The notes beneath the pieces are model-generated. The model was not told the DNA's origin. It did no database searches and saw nothing but the letters and a program-made list of their open reading frames with translations. Position numbers and translations under genes: made by a program. Of a stretch of 64,000 nt of DNA, positions 52,397 to 64,000 are shown one piece after another. Source of the DNA: Acidimicrobiales bacterium (GTDB taxonomy: Bacteria; Actinomycetota; Acidimicrobiia; Acidimicrobiales; RAAP-2); assembly GCA_025362585.1 (NCBI GenBank), contig JANYFR010000004.1, positions 51,861 to 115,860 on the forward strand, read 5' to 3'. How positions within the stretch are numbered: the stretch's first letter is position 1; each line of letters opens with the position of its first letter.

Positions 52397-53162
52397 AGAC
52401 GTCAACCTCTCCGATCTCGAGCCCCCGGGGCGCGTCGAGCCACATGATCTGCACGTCGCCGAACGTGGAGCCCTGGCCTAGTTCAATATGACCGAGCTTG
52501 CACAGTTCGAGGAGCGCCAGGAAGTGCACGATTATCTCGATTCGACTGCCCAGACCCTCAGTCAGTGCCCGAAAAGTGAGTCGGCCCATCGAAGGGAGTC
52601 GCTGGGCCAGTGAGACGACCGTCTCGGCGACCGACACGGCATCCACGGTCACGTGATGCAGGCGCACGACGGCCACGGGCTTCTCTTCAATCCCCCGCAG
52701 GTACGCCCCAGCCAGTTGGGCCGTCGTGACCCCGGCGAGCAGGTCCGGAGGATGGACTTCGAATCCGTCATCGATACCGCGCAACCGCGAAATTGACCGG
52801 GTCGCGCGCTCGAAGAGGGAGACGAACGCGTCCGAGAGAGCGGCGTACGTCCGAAGTTCCAAGAGCCGGGCGAGTAGGACGTCGCGCTCCTCCCAGCCAA
52901 CGAACTCCTCGTCGGGCTCGCTCACGTCGCGTCCCGGCAGTAGCCGGCGGCTCTTCATCTCGAGCAAGATCGCGGCAATGAGTAGAAATTCAGAGAGATC
53001 GTCGACGGCGACCTGCAACGACTCGTCACGCAACGCCGAGACGAAGAGGTCGACGATGGGGGCCAGCGGGACGTCCAGCACGTCCACCTCGTGGCTACTT
53101 ATCAGCTGCAGCAGCAGTTGCACCGGGCCGCTGAAGGACGGCGTCGTCACGACGAAGGTCAC
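52386..53162 (-). CDS. scpA: Segregation and condensation protein A
   Basis: Kleisin bridging the two SMC heads in the condensin complex. The 258-residue protein has an N-terminal FSGPVQLLLQLISSHEVDVLDVPLA, a middle ILLEMKSRRLLPG and a C-terminal winged helix (VHFLALLELCKLGHIELGQ). The GTG is preceded by TAGAGT and six bases, so it is probably leaderless. It heads the eight-gene operon to plsC, mixing chromosome, rRNA, aromatic and lipid genes. Confidence 0.94.
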   Translation of the reverse strand: MTFVVTTPSFSGPVQLLLQLISSHEVDVLDVPLAPIVDLFVSALRDESLQVAVDDLSEFLLIAAILLEMKSRRLLPGRDVSEPDEEFVGWEERDVLLARLLELRTYAALSDAFVSLFERATRSISRLRGIDDGFEVHPPDLLAGVTTAQLAGAYLRGIEEKPVAVVRLHHVTVDAVSVAETVVSLAQRLPSMGRLTFRALTEGLGSRIEIIVHFLALLELCKLGHIELGQGSTFGDVQIMWLDAPRGLEIGEVDVYEG

Positions 53163-53168
53163 CGACGA

Positions 53169-53211
53169 ACTCTACATCCTTGCCCTTCGGCCTTCGAGGC
53201 TCACCTACGAT
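53169..53211. promoter_or_regulatory. Divergent leaderless promoters for scpA (-) and trpS (+)
   Basis: Minus-strand TAGAGT (53169-53174), 6 nt to the scpA GTG; plus-strand TACGAT (53206-53211), 6 nt to the trpS ATG. The start codons are 55 bp apart. There is no room for a T-box or other leader control of trpS. Confidence 0.45.
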
Positions 53212-53217
53212 TGAGCG

Positions 53218-54186
53218 ATGCGGATACTTTCTGGAATGCAGCCCTCGGGACCGATGCACATCGGCAACTATTTGGGGGCCGTGAAGCAGTGGGTTGCCGC
53301 GCAGGACGCCGACGCCTTCTACTGCGTGGTCGACCTGCACGCCCTGACCCTCCAAATCGACCCCGACCAGCTGCGCGCTCAGACGATCGACCTGCTCGCC
53401 ACGTACCTCGCCGTCGGGCTCGATCCCGAACAGTGCACCGTGTTCCTGCAGAGTCAGGTGCCGTACCACGCGCAGATGAACTGGCTGCTCGAGTGCGTGG
53501 CGACCTACGGGGAACTGGGCCGCATGACGCAGTTCAAGGAGAAGGCGCAGCGTCAGGACGGCTACCGGGTGGGACTGCTCACCTACCCCGTCCTGATGGC
53601 GGGTGACATCCTGCTCTACGAGGCCAAGGAGGTCCCGGTCGGCGACGATCAGCGCCAACATCTCGAACTGACCCGGGTCATCGCCGAGCGCTTCAACAAC
53701 CGTTACGGCGAGACCTTCACAGTGCCGATCGCGGTCCCACCAAAGGTGGCGGCGCGCGTCATGGACCTCCAGGAGCCGACCCGCAAGATGTCCAAGTCGG
53801 TGTCGAGTCCCCTGGGCGCGCTACACCTCTTCGATACGCCCGCGGACGTCGAGAAGAAGATCAAGAAGGCCGTCACCGACACCGACAACGAAGTCCGCTT
53901 TGACTGGGAGAAGAAGCCGGGCCTCTCGAACCTGCTGGAGATCTTCGCTAGTTTTAGCCACGAGACGCCCGAAGCCGTCGCGACTCGCTACACCCGCTAC
54001 GGCGATCTGAAGAACGACCTGGCGCAGCTAGTCGTTGAGTCGCTCGCACCGCTGCAGCGACGGTATCGCGAACTGTTGAGTGACCCCGGTGAGCTCAACG
54101 CCCTCGCGCGACGGGGATCGGTCAAGGCCGCCGAGGTCGCCGGCCCGGTGTACCACCGGGCCGCTCGGGCTATGGGCCTGCTCTAG
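53218..54186 (+). CDS. trpS: Tryptophanyl-tRNA synthetase
   Basis: Charges tRNA-Trp. 322 residues, class I fold with the HIGH-like MHIGNYLG and the KMSKS loop RKMSKSVSSPLG. GVLTYPVLMAGDILLY-type sequence and VGDDQRQHLELTR bind substrate. Length is normal. Probably leaderless. Its stop overlaps the convergent M50 protease gene stop as CTAG. Confidence 0.96.
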   Translation: MRILSGMQPSGPMHIGNYLGAVKQWVAAQDADAFYCVVDLHALTLQIDPDQLRAQTIDLLATYLAVGLDPEQCTVFLQSQVPYHAQMNWLLECVATYGELGRMTQFKEKAQRQDGYRVGLLTYPVLMAGDILLYEAKEVPVGDDQRQHLELTRVIAERFNNRYGETFTVPIAVPPKVAARVMDLQEPTRKMSKSVSSPLGALHLFDTPADVEKKIKKAVTDTDNEVRFDWEKKPGLSNLLEIFASFSHETPEAVATRYTRYGDLKNDLAQLVVESLAPLQRRYRELLSDPGELNALARRGSVKAAEVAGPVYHRAARAMGLL

Positions 54187-54803
54187 AAGAGGAGGCCCAG
54201 CCACCAATTCTCGACACTGCCCAGAGCGTTCTGGCCAAAGTGGAAGACGAAGGAACTCAGGATAACGAAGAGCATCACGAAGGGCAGTGCTCGCGCCCGG
54301 AACTGGTAGTAACGGGCGAGGTGTCGATTGGGCACGAATCGTTCGATGATGGCCGATCCGTCCAGCGGAGGAATGGGCAGCAGATTGAAGACCGCCAGGA
54401 TCAGATTCACGAGACCGAGCGCTTCGCCGATGTTGAACGTGGTCTGGTTGAGATTGACGTGCAGCGCAAACTCGCAGATCCCGAATCCCACGGCGGAGAG
54501 CACGATATTGACGAACGGACCCGCGAGCGACACGTAGAGCGACTGTTGTCGGGGTTTGCGAAGTCGTGAGGTATTGACCGGCACCGGCTTGGCGTAACCG
54601 AAGGCGGGTAGTCCACTGAAGAGCATGAGAGCGGGCAGCAGCACCGTCCCAAAGGGATCGACGTGACGTAGCGGATTGAGCGTGAGCCGGTGTTGCTCCT
54701 TCGCCGTTGGGTCGCCGTAGAGGTTGGCGACGTAGCCGTGGCTGACCTCGTGCAACACGACCGAGGGCACCAGCGCGATGAAGAAGTAGTACTTGAAGTC
54801 CAT
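54183..54803 (-). CDS. Site-2-protease-family membrane metalloprotease (M50)
   Basis: 206 residues from the ATG at 54803. The zinc motif HEVSH (His18, Glu19, His22) lies in the first membrane helix and a second metal-binding segment is FNLLPIPPLDGS; the LAGPFVNIVL helix is also conserved. Four or more hydrophobic helices. It is a minimal member without a PDZ domain, of the type encoded near scpAB in many bacteria. The substrate is unknown. Confidence 0.9.
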   Translation of the reverse strand: MDFKYYFFIALVPSVVLHEVSHGYVANLYGDPTAKEQHRLTLNPLRHVDPFGTVLLPALMLFSGLPAFGYAKPVPVNTSRLRKPRQQSLYVSLAGPFVNIVLSAVGFGICEFALHVNLNQTTFNIGEALGLVNLILAVFNLLPIPPLDGSAIIERFVPNRHLARYYQFRARALPFVMLFVILSSFVFHFGQNALGSVENWWLGLLF

Positions 54804-54816
54804 CTCGTCGATTCGT

Positions 54817-55708
54817 CTAGTCGTGGGCGCGGGGATGCGCATTCTGATATTCGCGTTTCAATGACGTTACCGCGACGGCGGTGTAGACCTGGGTCGTCGA
54901 GATTGAGGCGTGGCCCAGTAGTTCCTGGACGACCCGGATGTCGGCTCCATGGGCCAGCATGTGGGTCGCGCAACTATGTCGAAAGACGTGTGCGCTGACG
55001 TGACATCGGTCGATGCCGGCCTCCAGCGCCCGCTTGTCGATCACCAGGTCAATGCCCTGACGCGACAACGACCCCCCTCGCGCGTTGAGAAAGAGCCGGG
55101 CGATCTTCTTCGTTCCGACCAGCGAACTTCGGCCCCCGGCGTCGAGGTACTCCTTCAACGCTCTGGTTAGTTGGCCCCCCATAGGTACCAGGCGCTGCTT
55201 GGCGCCCTTGCCGGTCAGCAGGATCAGCCCCTCATCGAAGTCCAGGTCCTCGAGCGCGATGCCGACGACCTCCGAGACCCGCGCGCCGGTGTCGTAGAGC
55301 AGCTCGAGGAGCGCGCGGTCACGCCGATCGAGCGCGGTCACGGTGGGTATTGATTCGAGCAGACGAATGACCAGTTCCTCGGCCAACGGTTTGGGTAGCG
55401 TGCGACCACGGCGCCCTCCCCTGAGGCGCGTGCTCGGATTGACGGAGAGATGACCCTCGTCCACGAGGAAGGCGAACCAGCCCCGAATGGAGGCGACGCT
55501 TCGAGAAATCGTCGTCTCGGTCCGACGTTGGCGACGCAGTCCGTTGCAGTACGCCTCGAGGTCTGATTCGCTGATCGACGTGAGTGGGAGCTCCCCTCGC
55601 TCGGCCCACTGCACGAGGCGTTGAATGTCGCGTCGATAGGCATCGATGGTCGCCCGGCTGCGGCCCTTCTCGATGGTCAGCCACCGGAGGTAATCGTCAA
55701 GGAGCGCT

Positions 55709-55719
<11 letters not shown>
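54817..55719 (-). CDS. xerD: Tyrosine recombinase XerD
   Basis: Site-specific recombinase that resolves chromosome dimers at dif. 300 residues from the ATG at 55719. An N-terminal SAM-like core-binding domain (about 1-95) is followed by the catalytic domain with Arg147 (TGARVSE), a lysine near 171, His244 and Arg247 (HVFRHSCATH), His270 and Tyr279. This is a full catalytic set. Position beside scpAB, pyrG and NUDIX genes is the usual chromosomal one, so it is not a phage integrase. Confidence 0.92.
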
Positions 55720-59549
<3,830 letters not shown>

Positions 59550-59557
<8 letters not shown>

Positions 59558-60359
59558 GTCCCTCTCGAAGGCTCTCGCGCAAGCGATACGCCAGGTCGAA
59601 ACTCCGCGTCGCCACGACGCGCACCGGCGTCGGACTCTTACGTACCTCGACGTACTGTCCGGGTTCGAGCGAGCCAATAGCCTGACCGTCGGCGACGATC
59701 ATCGCCGGCTTGTTGTCAGCCACGAGTCGGATCACTCGGTCCTCCGCCACCACGATGGAACGGTTGATCGTGAAGTGCGGCGCGATCGGCGTGAGGATCA
59801 TGACCGGCAGCGTCGCATCCACCACCGGGCCTCCAGCCGAAAAGTTGTAACCGGTGCTGCCCGTCGGTGACGCCACCATCACGCCGTCAGCCGAGTAGGT
59901 GAGAAACTCCTCTTGATCGACGAAGGTTCGCAGGCGAACCATATGACCGGCGTGGGCTCGCTCGATCACGACCTCGTTCAGCGCAAACTCGTTTAAGTCC
60001 GAATTAGAGACGGAGATGCGCAGCGCGAGCCGCTCCGCGACGTCGCTGCCGGTGAAGGCACCCTTAATATCGTCGATAATCGCGGTAGGTGGCACGTTCA
60101 ACAAGAAACCGAGACGGCCGAGGTTCACGGCGAGCACCTTGGCCCCCACCCGGTGGGCCAATCGAGCTGATTTGAGAAACGTTCCGTCACCACCCAGGCT
60201 GACGACGAGTGTCTCAACGTCGATGTCGGGTTCGTGGTCGACGTCGATGAGGTGCAGGGTGGAACTGTAGCCCTCACCTTTTAGGCGATGACTGATTTCG
60301 TGAGCGAGTTGCACTGCGTCGCCCCGATTGCTGAATGCCGTCAAGAGCAGTTGTGGCAC
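59550..60359 (-). CDS. nadK: NAD kinase
   Basis: Phosphorylates NAD to NADP. 269 residues with the catalytic GGDGT (56-60), the FALNEVVIER block and the nucleotide-binding SPTGSTGYNFSAGG. GTG start with a GAGGTGAT ribosome-binding site. A TTGACC-17 nt-TACTAC sequence about 30-60 bp upstream could be its promoter. Confidence 0.95.
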
Positions 60360-60467
60360 GTATCACCTCGCTCGCTCAATGGTAGTAACAATGGTTGCCT
60401 CCACGGTCAAAAACCTCGCATCGACAGGAAGTCTCTGGCCGGTGACTCTGGCGAAGCGTAGCCGGGG

Positions 60468-61112
60468 TCATCGCGGTTCCGGGCCACGATCGTCCAGCAG
60501 TTGCAGCACGTCGGCAGCGCTGGTGGGTTGGAAGTCCCGGTAGTAGTAGCCGACCGATCGAAAGTTGCGTGGGCTCTCAACGCACACCACCTCATCGGCG
60601 CCGTCTATGGCCAAGACGAGGTCCGCGGGCGCGACCGGGACGGCGACGACCACCCGACTCGCCCCAAGTACGCGAACAGCGACGACGGCGGCTTTGACCG
60701 TAGCCCCCGTCGCCATCCCGTCATCGACAATGACGGCGACGCGATTGTCGAGAGCAGCCTGACGTCGTGTACTGGTGAATTCCGCGACGGTCGATTCCAG
60801 TATGACTCTCTCGCGCAGTTCCACCGTGCGAATCTCCTCGTCACTCACGTCAAACGCCGCAATGATCCCCCGATTGAGGACTCGCACTCCGCCTTCACTA
60901 ATCGCGCCCATAGCGATTTCTGGTTGCATGGGCAGTCCAAGTTTGCGAGCGACAATCACTTCGAGTGGCGCGTCGAGTGCCCTCGCCACTTGCGCCGCGA
61001 CTGGCACACCGCCGCGTGGCAGGCCGACGATGACAACGTCGAGACCACGCAGATGTGTCAGGTGACCAGCGAGTTGGCGGCCGGCCTCGACTCGGTCGGC
61101 GAATTGAATCAT
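60468..61112 (-). CDS. Phosphoribosyltransferase-domain protein
   Basis: 214 residues from the ATG at 61112 (GAGAGGAAG upstream); 61139 is an alternative. VAVIVDDGMATGATVKAA is the PRPP-binding loop of type I phosphoribosyltransferases. The N-terminal half has VVIVGLPRGGVPVAAQVARAL and LDAPLEVIVARKLGLPMQPE. This matches stand-alone PRTases often found with dienelactone-hydrolase-like genes; the base substrate is unknown. It lies 108 bp upstream of nadK on the same strand. Confidence 0.85.
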   Translation of the reverse strand: MIQFADRVEAGRQLAGHLTHLRGLDVVIVGLPRGGVPVAAQVARALDAPLEVIVARKLGLPMQPEIAMGAISEGGVRVLNRGIIAAFDVSDEEIRTVELRERVILESTVAEFTSTRRQAALDNRVAVIVDDGMATGATVKAAVVAVRVLGASRVVVAVPVAPADLVLAIDGADEVVCVESPRNFRSVGYYYRDFQPTSAADVLQLLDDRGPEPR

Positions 61113-61463
61113 TGGCGAAGGCTTCCTCTCTGTTCTCATCACGGTATCGGGGACAAGTGCAACTCGGGCGGCGGGTCCAGCTCCAATGTGTAAAGCCCGC
61201 CTCGGCGAAAAGAATCTTCGTGACCGTGCGCAGATCGCCAACGACTGTTCCGCACGTTGACGATTTTATGTAACCAGAGTGACGTCGCCACAGGGTTGGC
61301 AGTTCATTACGCGAGTGTGACGGTAGGCCGTTCAATCTCGTTGTTCTCTCGATGAAGAGACTGGCAGTCGGCCACTTCACTGTCCGGCTTGCCTAGGGGG
61401 TCATCATCGGCGGAGGCATCGGCGCGTGGTGATGAAGCGAAATTGTTCGTTCCGACGTCGCGC
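61113..61463. other. Intergenic region, no gene seen
   Basis: About 350 bp between the phosphoribosyltransferase start and the possible extension of the HTH-like protein. No convincing frame, repeat or terminator. It should hold the phosphoribosyltransferase promoter. Confidence 0.4.
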
Positions 61464-61626
61464 TTAGCGCACCGGCGGCACTAGTTCGAAGTTGCGACGC
61501 CAGAGATCAAAATCAAAATCCTCGTCCCGCCCGGCGGCGCGTAGCCAGCCCCGTGAACGATTGCGACTACTCCGGAGTAGCTGACTACACTGTCCGGTCC
61601 AAGTCTCATTTAGGATTTTTTTTTTT
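61464..61626 (-). other. Possible frameshifted C-terminal extension of the HTH-like protein
   Basis: At the end of the upstream gene the coding strand has a run of 11 A (61616-61626). In the annotated frame translation stops after KKKNPK at 61606. Loss of one A, or a +1 slip, opens a frame of about 50 more residues from ILNETWTGQ to RNFELVPPVR, ending in TAA at 61464. The tail DEDFDFDLWRRNFELV looks protein-like. This could be transcriptional slippage, a frameshift or a sequencing error at the homopolymer. Confidence 0.35.
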
Positions 61627-62835
61627 AGCTGTAACAATTTCTTCCGTTGTTTCCTCGTCATCGTCGGGCGGAGGACTCTCGCCGAAGAGGTCGGGGCGCC
61701 GATCTTTCGCGTCGTCGAGCTCAAGTTCATGTTGGAGCAGGAACTCGTCAAATCTAATGCGCCAACGTCGAGCTCCGTCGCTCGAGCCAAAGGCGACCCT
61801 CATCTGTTCTTCGCCGATGAGGGCTGAAAGGTCCGGCACCTCGATCTCGATGAAGCGGAGTCGTAGGAAGTCGCGGAAGGTGACCACGGGTGCTTCGACG
61901 GACACCGCCTCAATTGGAGGGAGACTCGCGCGCACTCGGGTGTCCCTCAAGAACTGCGAGGTCAGCAGGAGCGACAGGACCTGTTCATCGGGACTGTCAT
62001 TCAGTCCGATGAGGCTCTTGCCAACGTTGTCACGGCCTCGTCCGGAGCCACCGAACACGTCGTCAACGATTGTTCCAACGCTTGCGATGATTTGCAGAAA
62101 CCGCAGTGCCACTAGTCGGGCATCGGTGATTTCCAGGCTGTCGAGACTATCGACCACGTGGATGTACGAGTCGTCGATCCCACCCTTCATCGCCAAGCGC
62201 GCCGCCCGACCCATCGACATCTCGTCGATTGCTCCAGCGCCACCATCGGGCGGCGACAGTGACCAATCAAGGAGAGCCGATTGATTGCCGCGGTCTCGAG
62301 CGAGGTCTCCTTGGAAGAGGTCCAGAAAAAGTGAAGCGAACCCGATGTAAATATCCGATCCCCGGCCCAGTTGCTTACGGGCCGACACCAGCGAGGGGCC
62401 GACCTTCAGGTGTTCAAAGAAAACTTCTTCGAGGACGTCGCGATCCTCTGGAATGTCCGACGGCATCGCTGCGCTCGCCACCACTCGGACCTCGCGGTTC
62501 TGCTCGTCCCAGCGGGCAGCCTTCTTCAAGATGAACGATCGAACGAGATCAATCTCAACGGGGAAGCCCTCCCACCAGAGTCGCCACGCAAGTTCGTCCA
62601 GTTGCTTGGTGCCCTCTCTCAACTGGGCAATTCGAATCATTCGCTCCGCCGTCCCCGAGGGATACATTGAGATTGTTCCGCGAGAGGTGCTGGGACCGTG
62701 GAACGGTTGAGCGATTAAATGGCGTCGGTGGAGACGGGCCAGTTGGTCCCGCGTGACGTCAAATCCAGCAAATTTCAGGTAATCAAGGACGTCCTGGGCC
62801 GACTCCCATGACTCTGACCCCTCGTTCCAACTCAC
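61606..62835 (-). CDS. HTH-like protein of unknown function
   Basis: 409 residues. The N-terminus (about 10-75) resembles a MerR-like winged helix: VLDYLKFAGFDVTRDQLARL, then AERMIRIAQL. The rest is mainly helical with no recognised domain, and the C-terminus is acidic then basic (DDDEETTEEIVTAKKKNPK). It may be a DNA-binding regulator, but there is no ligand domain I can name. GTG start preceded by TAGAGT and six bases, so probably leaderless. An A11 run lies 8 bp before the stop codon. Confidence 0.7.
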   Translation of the reverse strand: MSWNEGSESWESAQDVLDYLKFAGFDVTRDQLARLHRRHLIAQPFHGPSTSRGTISMYPSGTAERMIRIAQLREGTKQLDELAWRLWWEGFPVEIDLVRSFILKKAARWDEQNREVRVVASAAMPSDIPEDRDVLEEVFFEHLKVGPSLVSARKQLGRGSDIYIGFASLFLDLFQGDLARDRGNQSALLDWSLSPPDGGAGAIDEMSMGRAARLAMKGGIDDSYIHVVDSLDSLEITDARLVALRFLQIIASVGTIVDDVFGGSGRGRDNVGKSLIGLNDSPDEQVLSLLLTSQFLRDTRVRASLPPIEAVSVEAPVVTFRDFLRLRFIEIEVPDLSALIGEEQMRVAFGSSDGARRWRIRFDEFLLQHELELDDAKDRRPDLFGESPPPDDDEETTEEIVTAKKKNPK

Positions 62836-62841
62836 TCTAAA

Positions 62842-62847
62842 ACTCTA
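62842..62847 (-). promoter_or_regulatory. Putative leaderless -10 element of the HTH-like gene
   Basis: Minus-strand TAGAGT, then six bases, then the GTG at 62835. Same hexamer as before scpA. Confidence 0.45.
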
Positions 62848-62973
62848 CTGACGGCACTACCAAAATTAGGGGATTGCGAGTCAGCGAGGTCGGCTGGGAA
62901 GATTTCTGACAATTCGTCGAGCACTTCTAAGCAGATTGAATTGCGGCGAAGAGCGCGCGCCTATCGAATGCGA

Positions 62974-63183
62974 CTATTTCTGCAGTTTGTGCGAGTTGAC
63001 GGTGTCGCCCATGGACTCGCTCGTTGCACTTTGTGTCGAGTGCGTCGGCGCCATTTGGCCGTTCCTAGTGACCTTGAAGAGAATCGCGGATATGACGAAT
63101 CCCATCGCCCCGGCGATCATCAAGATAATCCCATTCTTCGTGACGGTTGATCCGTCATTTGGCGTGGTGACCGCGTTGGCCAT
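62974..63183 (-). CDS. Small membrane protein, unknown function
   Basis: 69 residues from the ATG at 63183 (an ATG at 63222 would add 13). One membrane segment (GIILMIAGAMGFVISAILF) with a short N-terminal part and a polar tail rich in Ser/Thr/Gln. No family recognised. There is no clear ribosome-binding site for either start. Amino-acid pattern is more protein-like than random frames around it. Confidence 0.45.
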   Translation of the reverse strand: MANAVTTPNDGSTVTKNGIILMIAGAMGFVISAILFKVTRNGQMAPTHSTQSATSESMGDTVNSHKLQK

Positions 63184-63222
63184 AAGTGCACCCGCATTCG
63201 GCGCGACAGCGCTTATGCCCAT

Positions 63223-63687
63223 TCAGTCAATCCTGCCATGGCGTCCCCCTGCCGGTCGGGCTCGGTCGAGCCGCCCAGTGCCGTCGGTCGATGGTGGCGG
63301 GAACGCCCCTCACGTCCCGACCACGTCTCACGTCATCGGGGGAACGACGATGACCCCCCGAACGCTTGATCGGACATCGTCGAACCTGTACGCAGCGTTA
63401 CCCGCCACCTCCTAGCGAGCTCGTGCCAATCGCCAAGCGGGAGTCAGTCGCGGGTCCGTTACCAGCACCTTACAGGTAGGGCGTGCCAAGCAGTCAGTGA
63501 GTGGTGAGCGTCGCGGCTCGCGTCGGCGACCACGTCACGTTGCTCTGGCGCCTGGCACCTCGCAATTTTCCACGACGTACTGGGCGACGTCGCGAATCCG
63601 CATCTTCAGATTCTGCGACGCCCTTCGCAGTACCGGGAATACCTGGTTGGGCATATTTCTCTCTCGTTCATCGGTCGGCGACGACGG
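63223..63687. other. Intergenic or degraded region
   Basis: 465 bp with several short overlapping frames but none convincing. The missing N-terminal part of the Ddn-like reductase is not found here in any frame, so it may have been lost. Confidence 0.4.
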
Positions 63688-64000
63688 ATGACACCGTCGA
63701 TTCGGGCGCCGTCGAAGAAGGTGCGCGTCAATCCCATGATGTACGCAGGGAGCGACGGGCGATTCTTCGTTTTCGCCTCGAAGGCTGGAGCTGACCCCCA
63801 TCCCGACTGGTACCACAACCTGTCAGCCCACCCGAGGGTCACCGCCGAAATCGGTGCGGCGACCAAGGATCTGGAGGCTGTGCCCCTCGGAGGCTCTGAA
63901 TGGGATCGCCTCTACGCCACGCGGGCCGAGGTCTTTCCGGGCTTCGCCGAGTACGCGGAGCAGACGAGTCGAACGATTCCAATGATTGAACTGATCCCTG
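63688..64000 (+). CDS. Ddn-like F420-dependent reductase, N-terminally short and cut by the window end
   Basis: From ATG 63688, 104 codons are visible. VRVNPMMYAGSDGRFFVFAS, HPDWYHNLSAHPRVTAEIG and SRTIPMIELIP match the deazaflavin (F420)-dependent nitroreductase/quinone reductase family of M. tuberculosis Ddn. Such enzymes reduce quinones or nitro compounds with F420H2. The first 55-60 residues, including the usual TTGRKTG turn, are absent; the sequence begins near the RVNP strand. ATG 63736 is a later possible start. It is either a truncated relic or a divergent short form. fbiC in this window supplies the cofactor pathway. Confidence 0.6.
   Translation, partial: MTPSIRAPSKKVRVNPMMYAGSDGRFFVFASKAGADPHPDWYHNLSAHPRVTAEIGAATKDLEAVPLGGSEWDRLYATRAEVFPGFAEYAEQTSRTIPMIELIP

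Overview
The window is about 60% GC, gene-dense DNA from an actinobacterium. The strongest evidence is a complete Pup-proteasome locus (arc, dop, pup, prcB, prcA, pafA) at 273-6577. Support comes from an F420 pathway gene (fbiC), a Ddn-like F420-dependent reductase fragment, and very frequent GTG starts with GTGA/ATGA overlaps. An Acidimicrobiia-like lineage is possible, but nothing here fixes the class. I see no prophage, insertion sequence or CRISPR array; most of the window is core chromosome.

Layout. 1-6577 (minus): start of a signal peptidase I gene, then the pupylation/proteasome operon. 6677-8811: ferredoxin, a four-gene chain ending in trmI, and a hotdog thioesterase. 8870-16550 (plus): tkt-tal-pgi-fbiC-LOG operon. 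16547-24294 (minus): a short coiled-coil gene, fatty acyl-CoA ligase and glutamate synthase gltD/gltB. 24375-25917: thiO, thiS, a small ORF and tRNA-Pro(GGG). 25896-33689 is the accessory part: a Rieske oxygenase, a large repeat-containing secreted protein, a Tat-exported small protein, a DUF4331 protein, a His-rich protein and an FAD oxidoreductase. 33751-36626 (minus): SIMPL protein and acs. 37192-41691: trpCFBA divergent from trpD. 41688-45063 (minus): gamma-carbonic-anhydrase-like protein, zinc-ribbon protein, der and a DUF512 radical-SAM-like protein. 45113-47102 (plus): ispH and a glycosyltransferase. 47099-53162 (minus): an eight-gene operon, scpA-scpB-rluB-aroH-tyrA-aroA-cmk-plsC. Then trpS, and a minus run M50 protease, xerD, NUDIX, pyrG, recN, nadK and a phosphoribosyltransferase. 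The right end is less ordered: an unknown HTH-like protein with an A11 run, a small membrane protein and an N-terminally short Ddn-like reductase.

Genome style. Two patterns recur. First, 14 apparent first genes of transcription units carry a TANNNT hexamer ending 6 or 7 nt before the start codon, the geometry of leaderless mRNAs. In four divergent pairs the two -10 boxes are so close that the promoters must interleave. Second, five of the six convergent protein-gene pairs overlap by exactly 4 nt through their stop codons (CTAG four times, CTAA once). Other leads are an alanine before the catalytic threonine of PrcB, a Pup that already ends in Glu, mini-ORFs coupled to trpD and pyrG, a perfect 18-bp hairpin inside the His-rich coding region, and a homopolymer that could extend the HTH-like protein by about 50 residues.

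All calls rest on reading the sequence and recalled family motifs; no database search was run.
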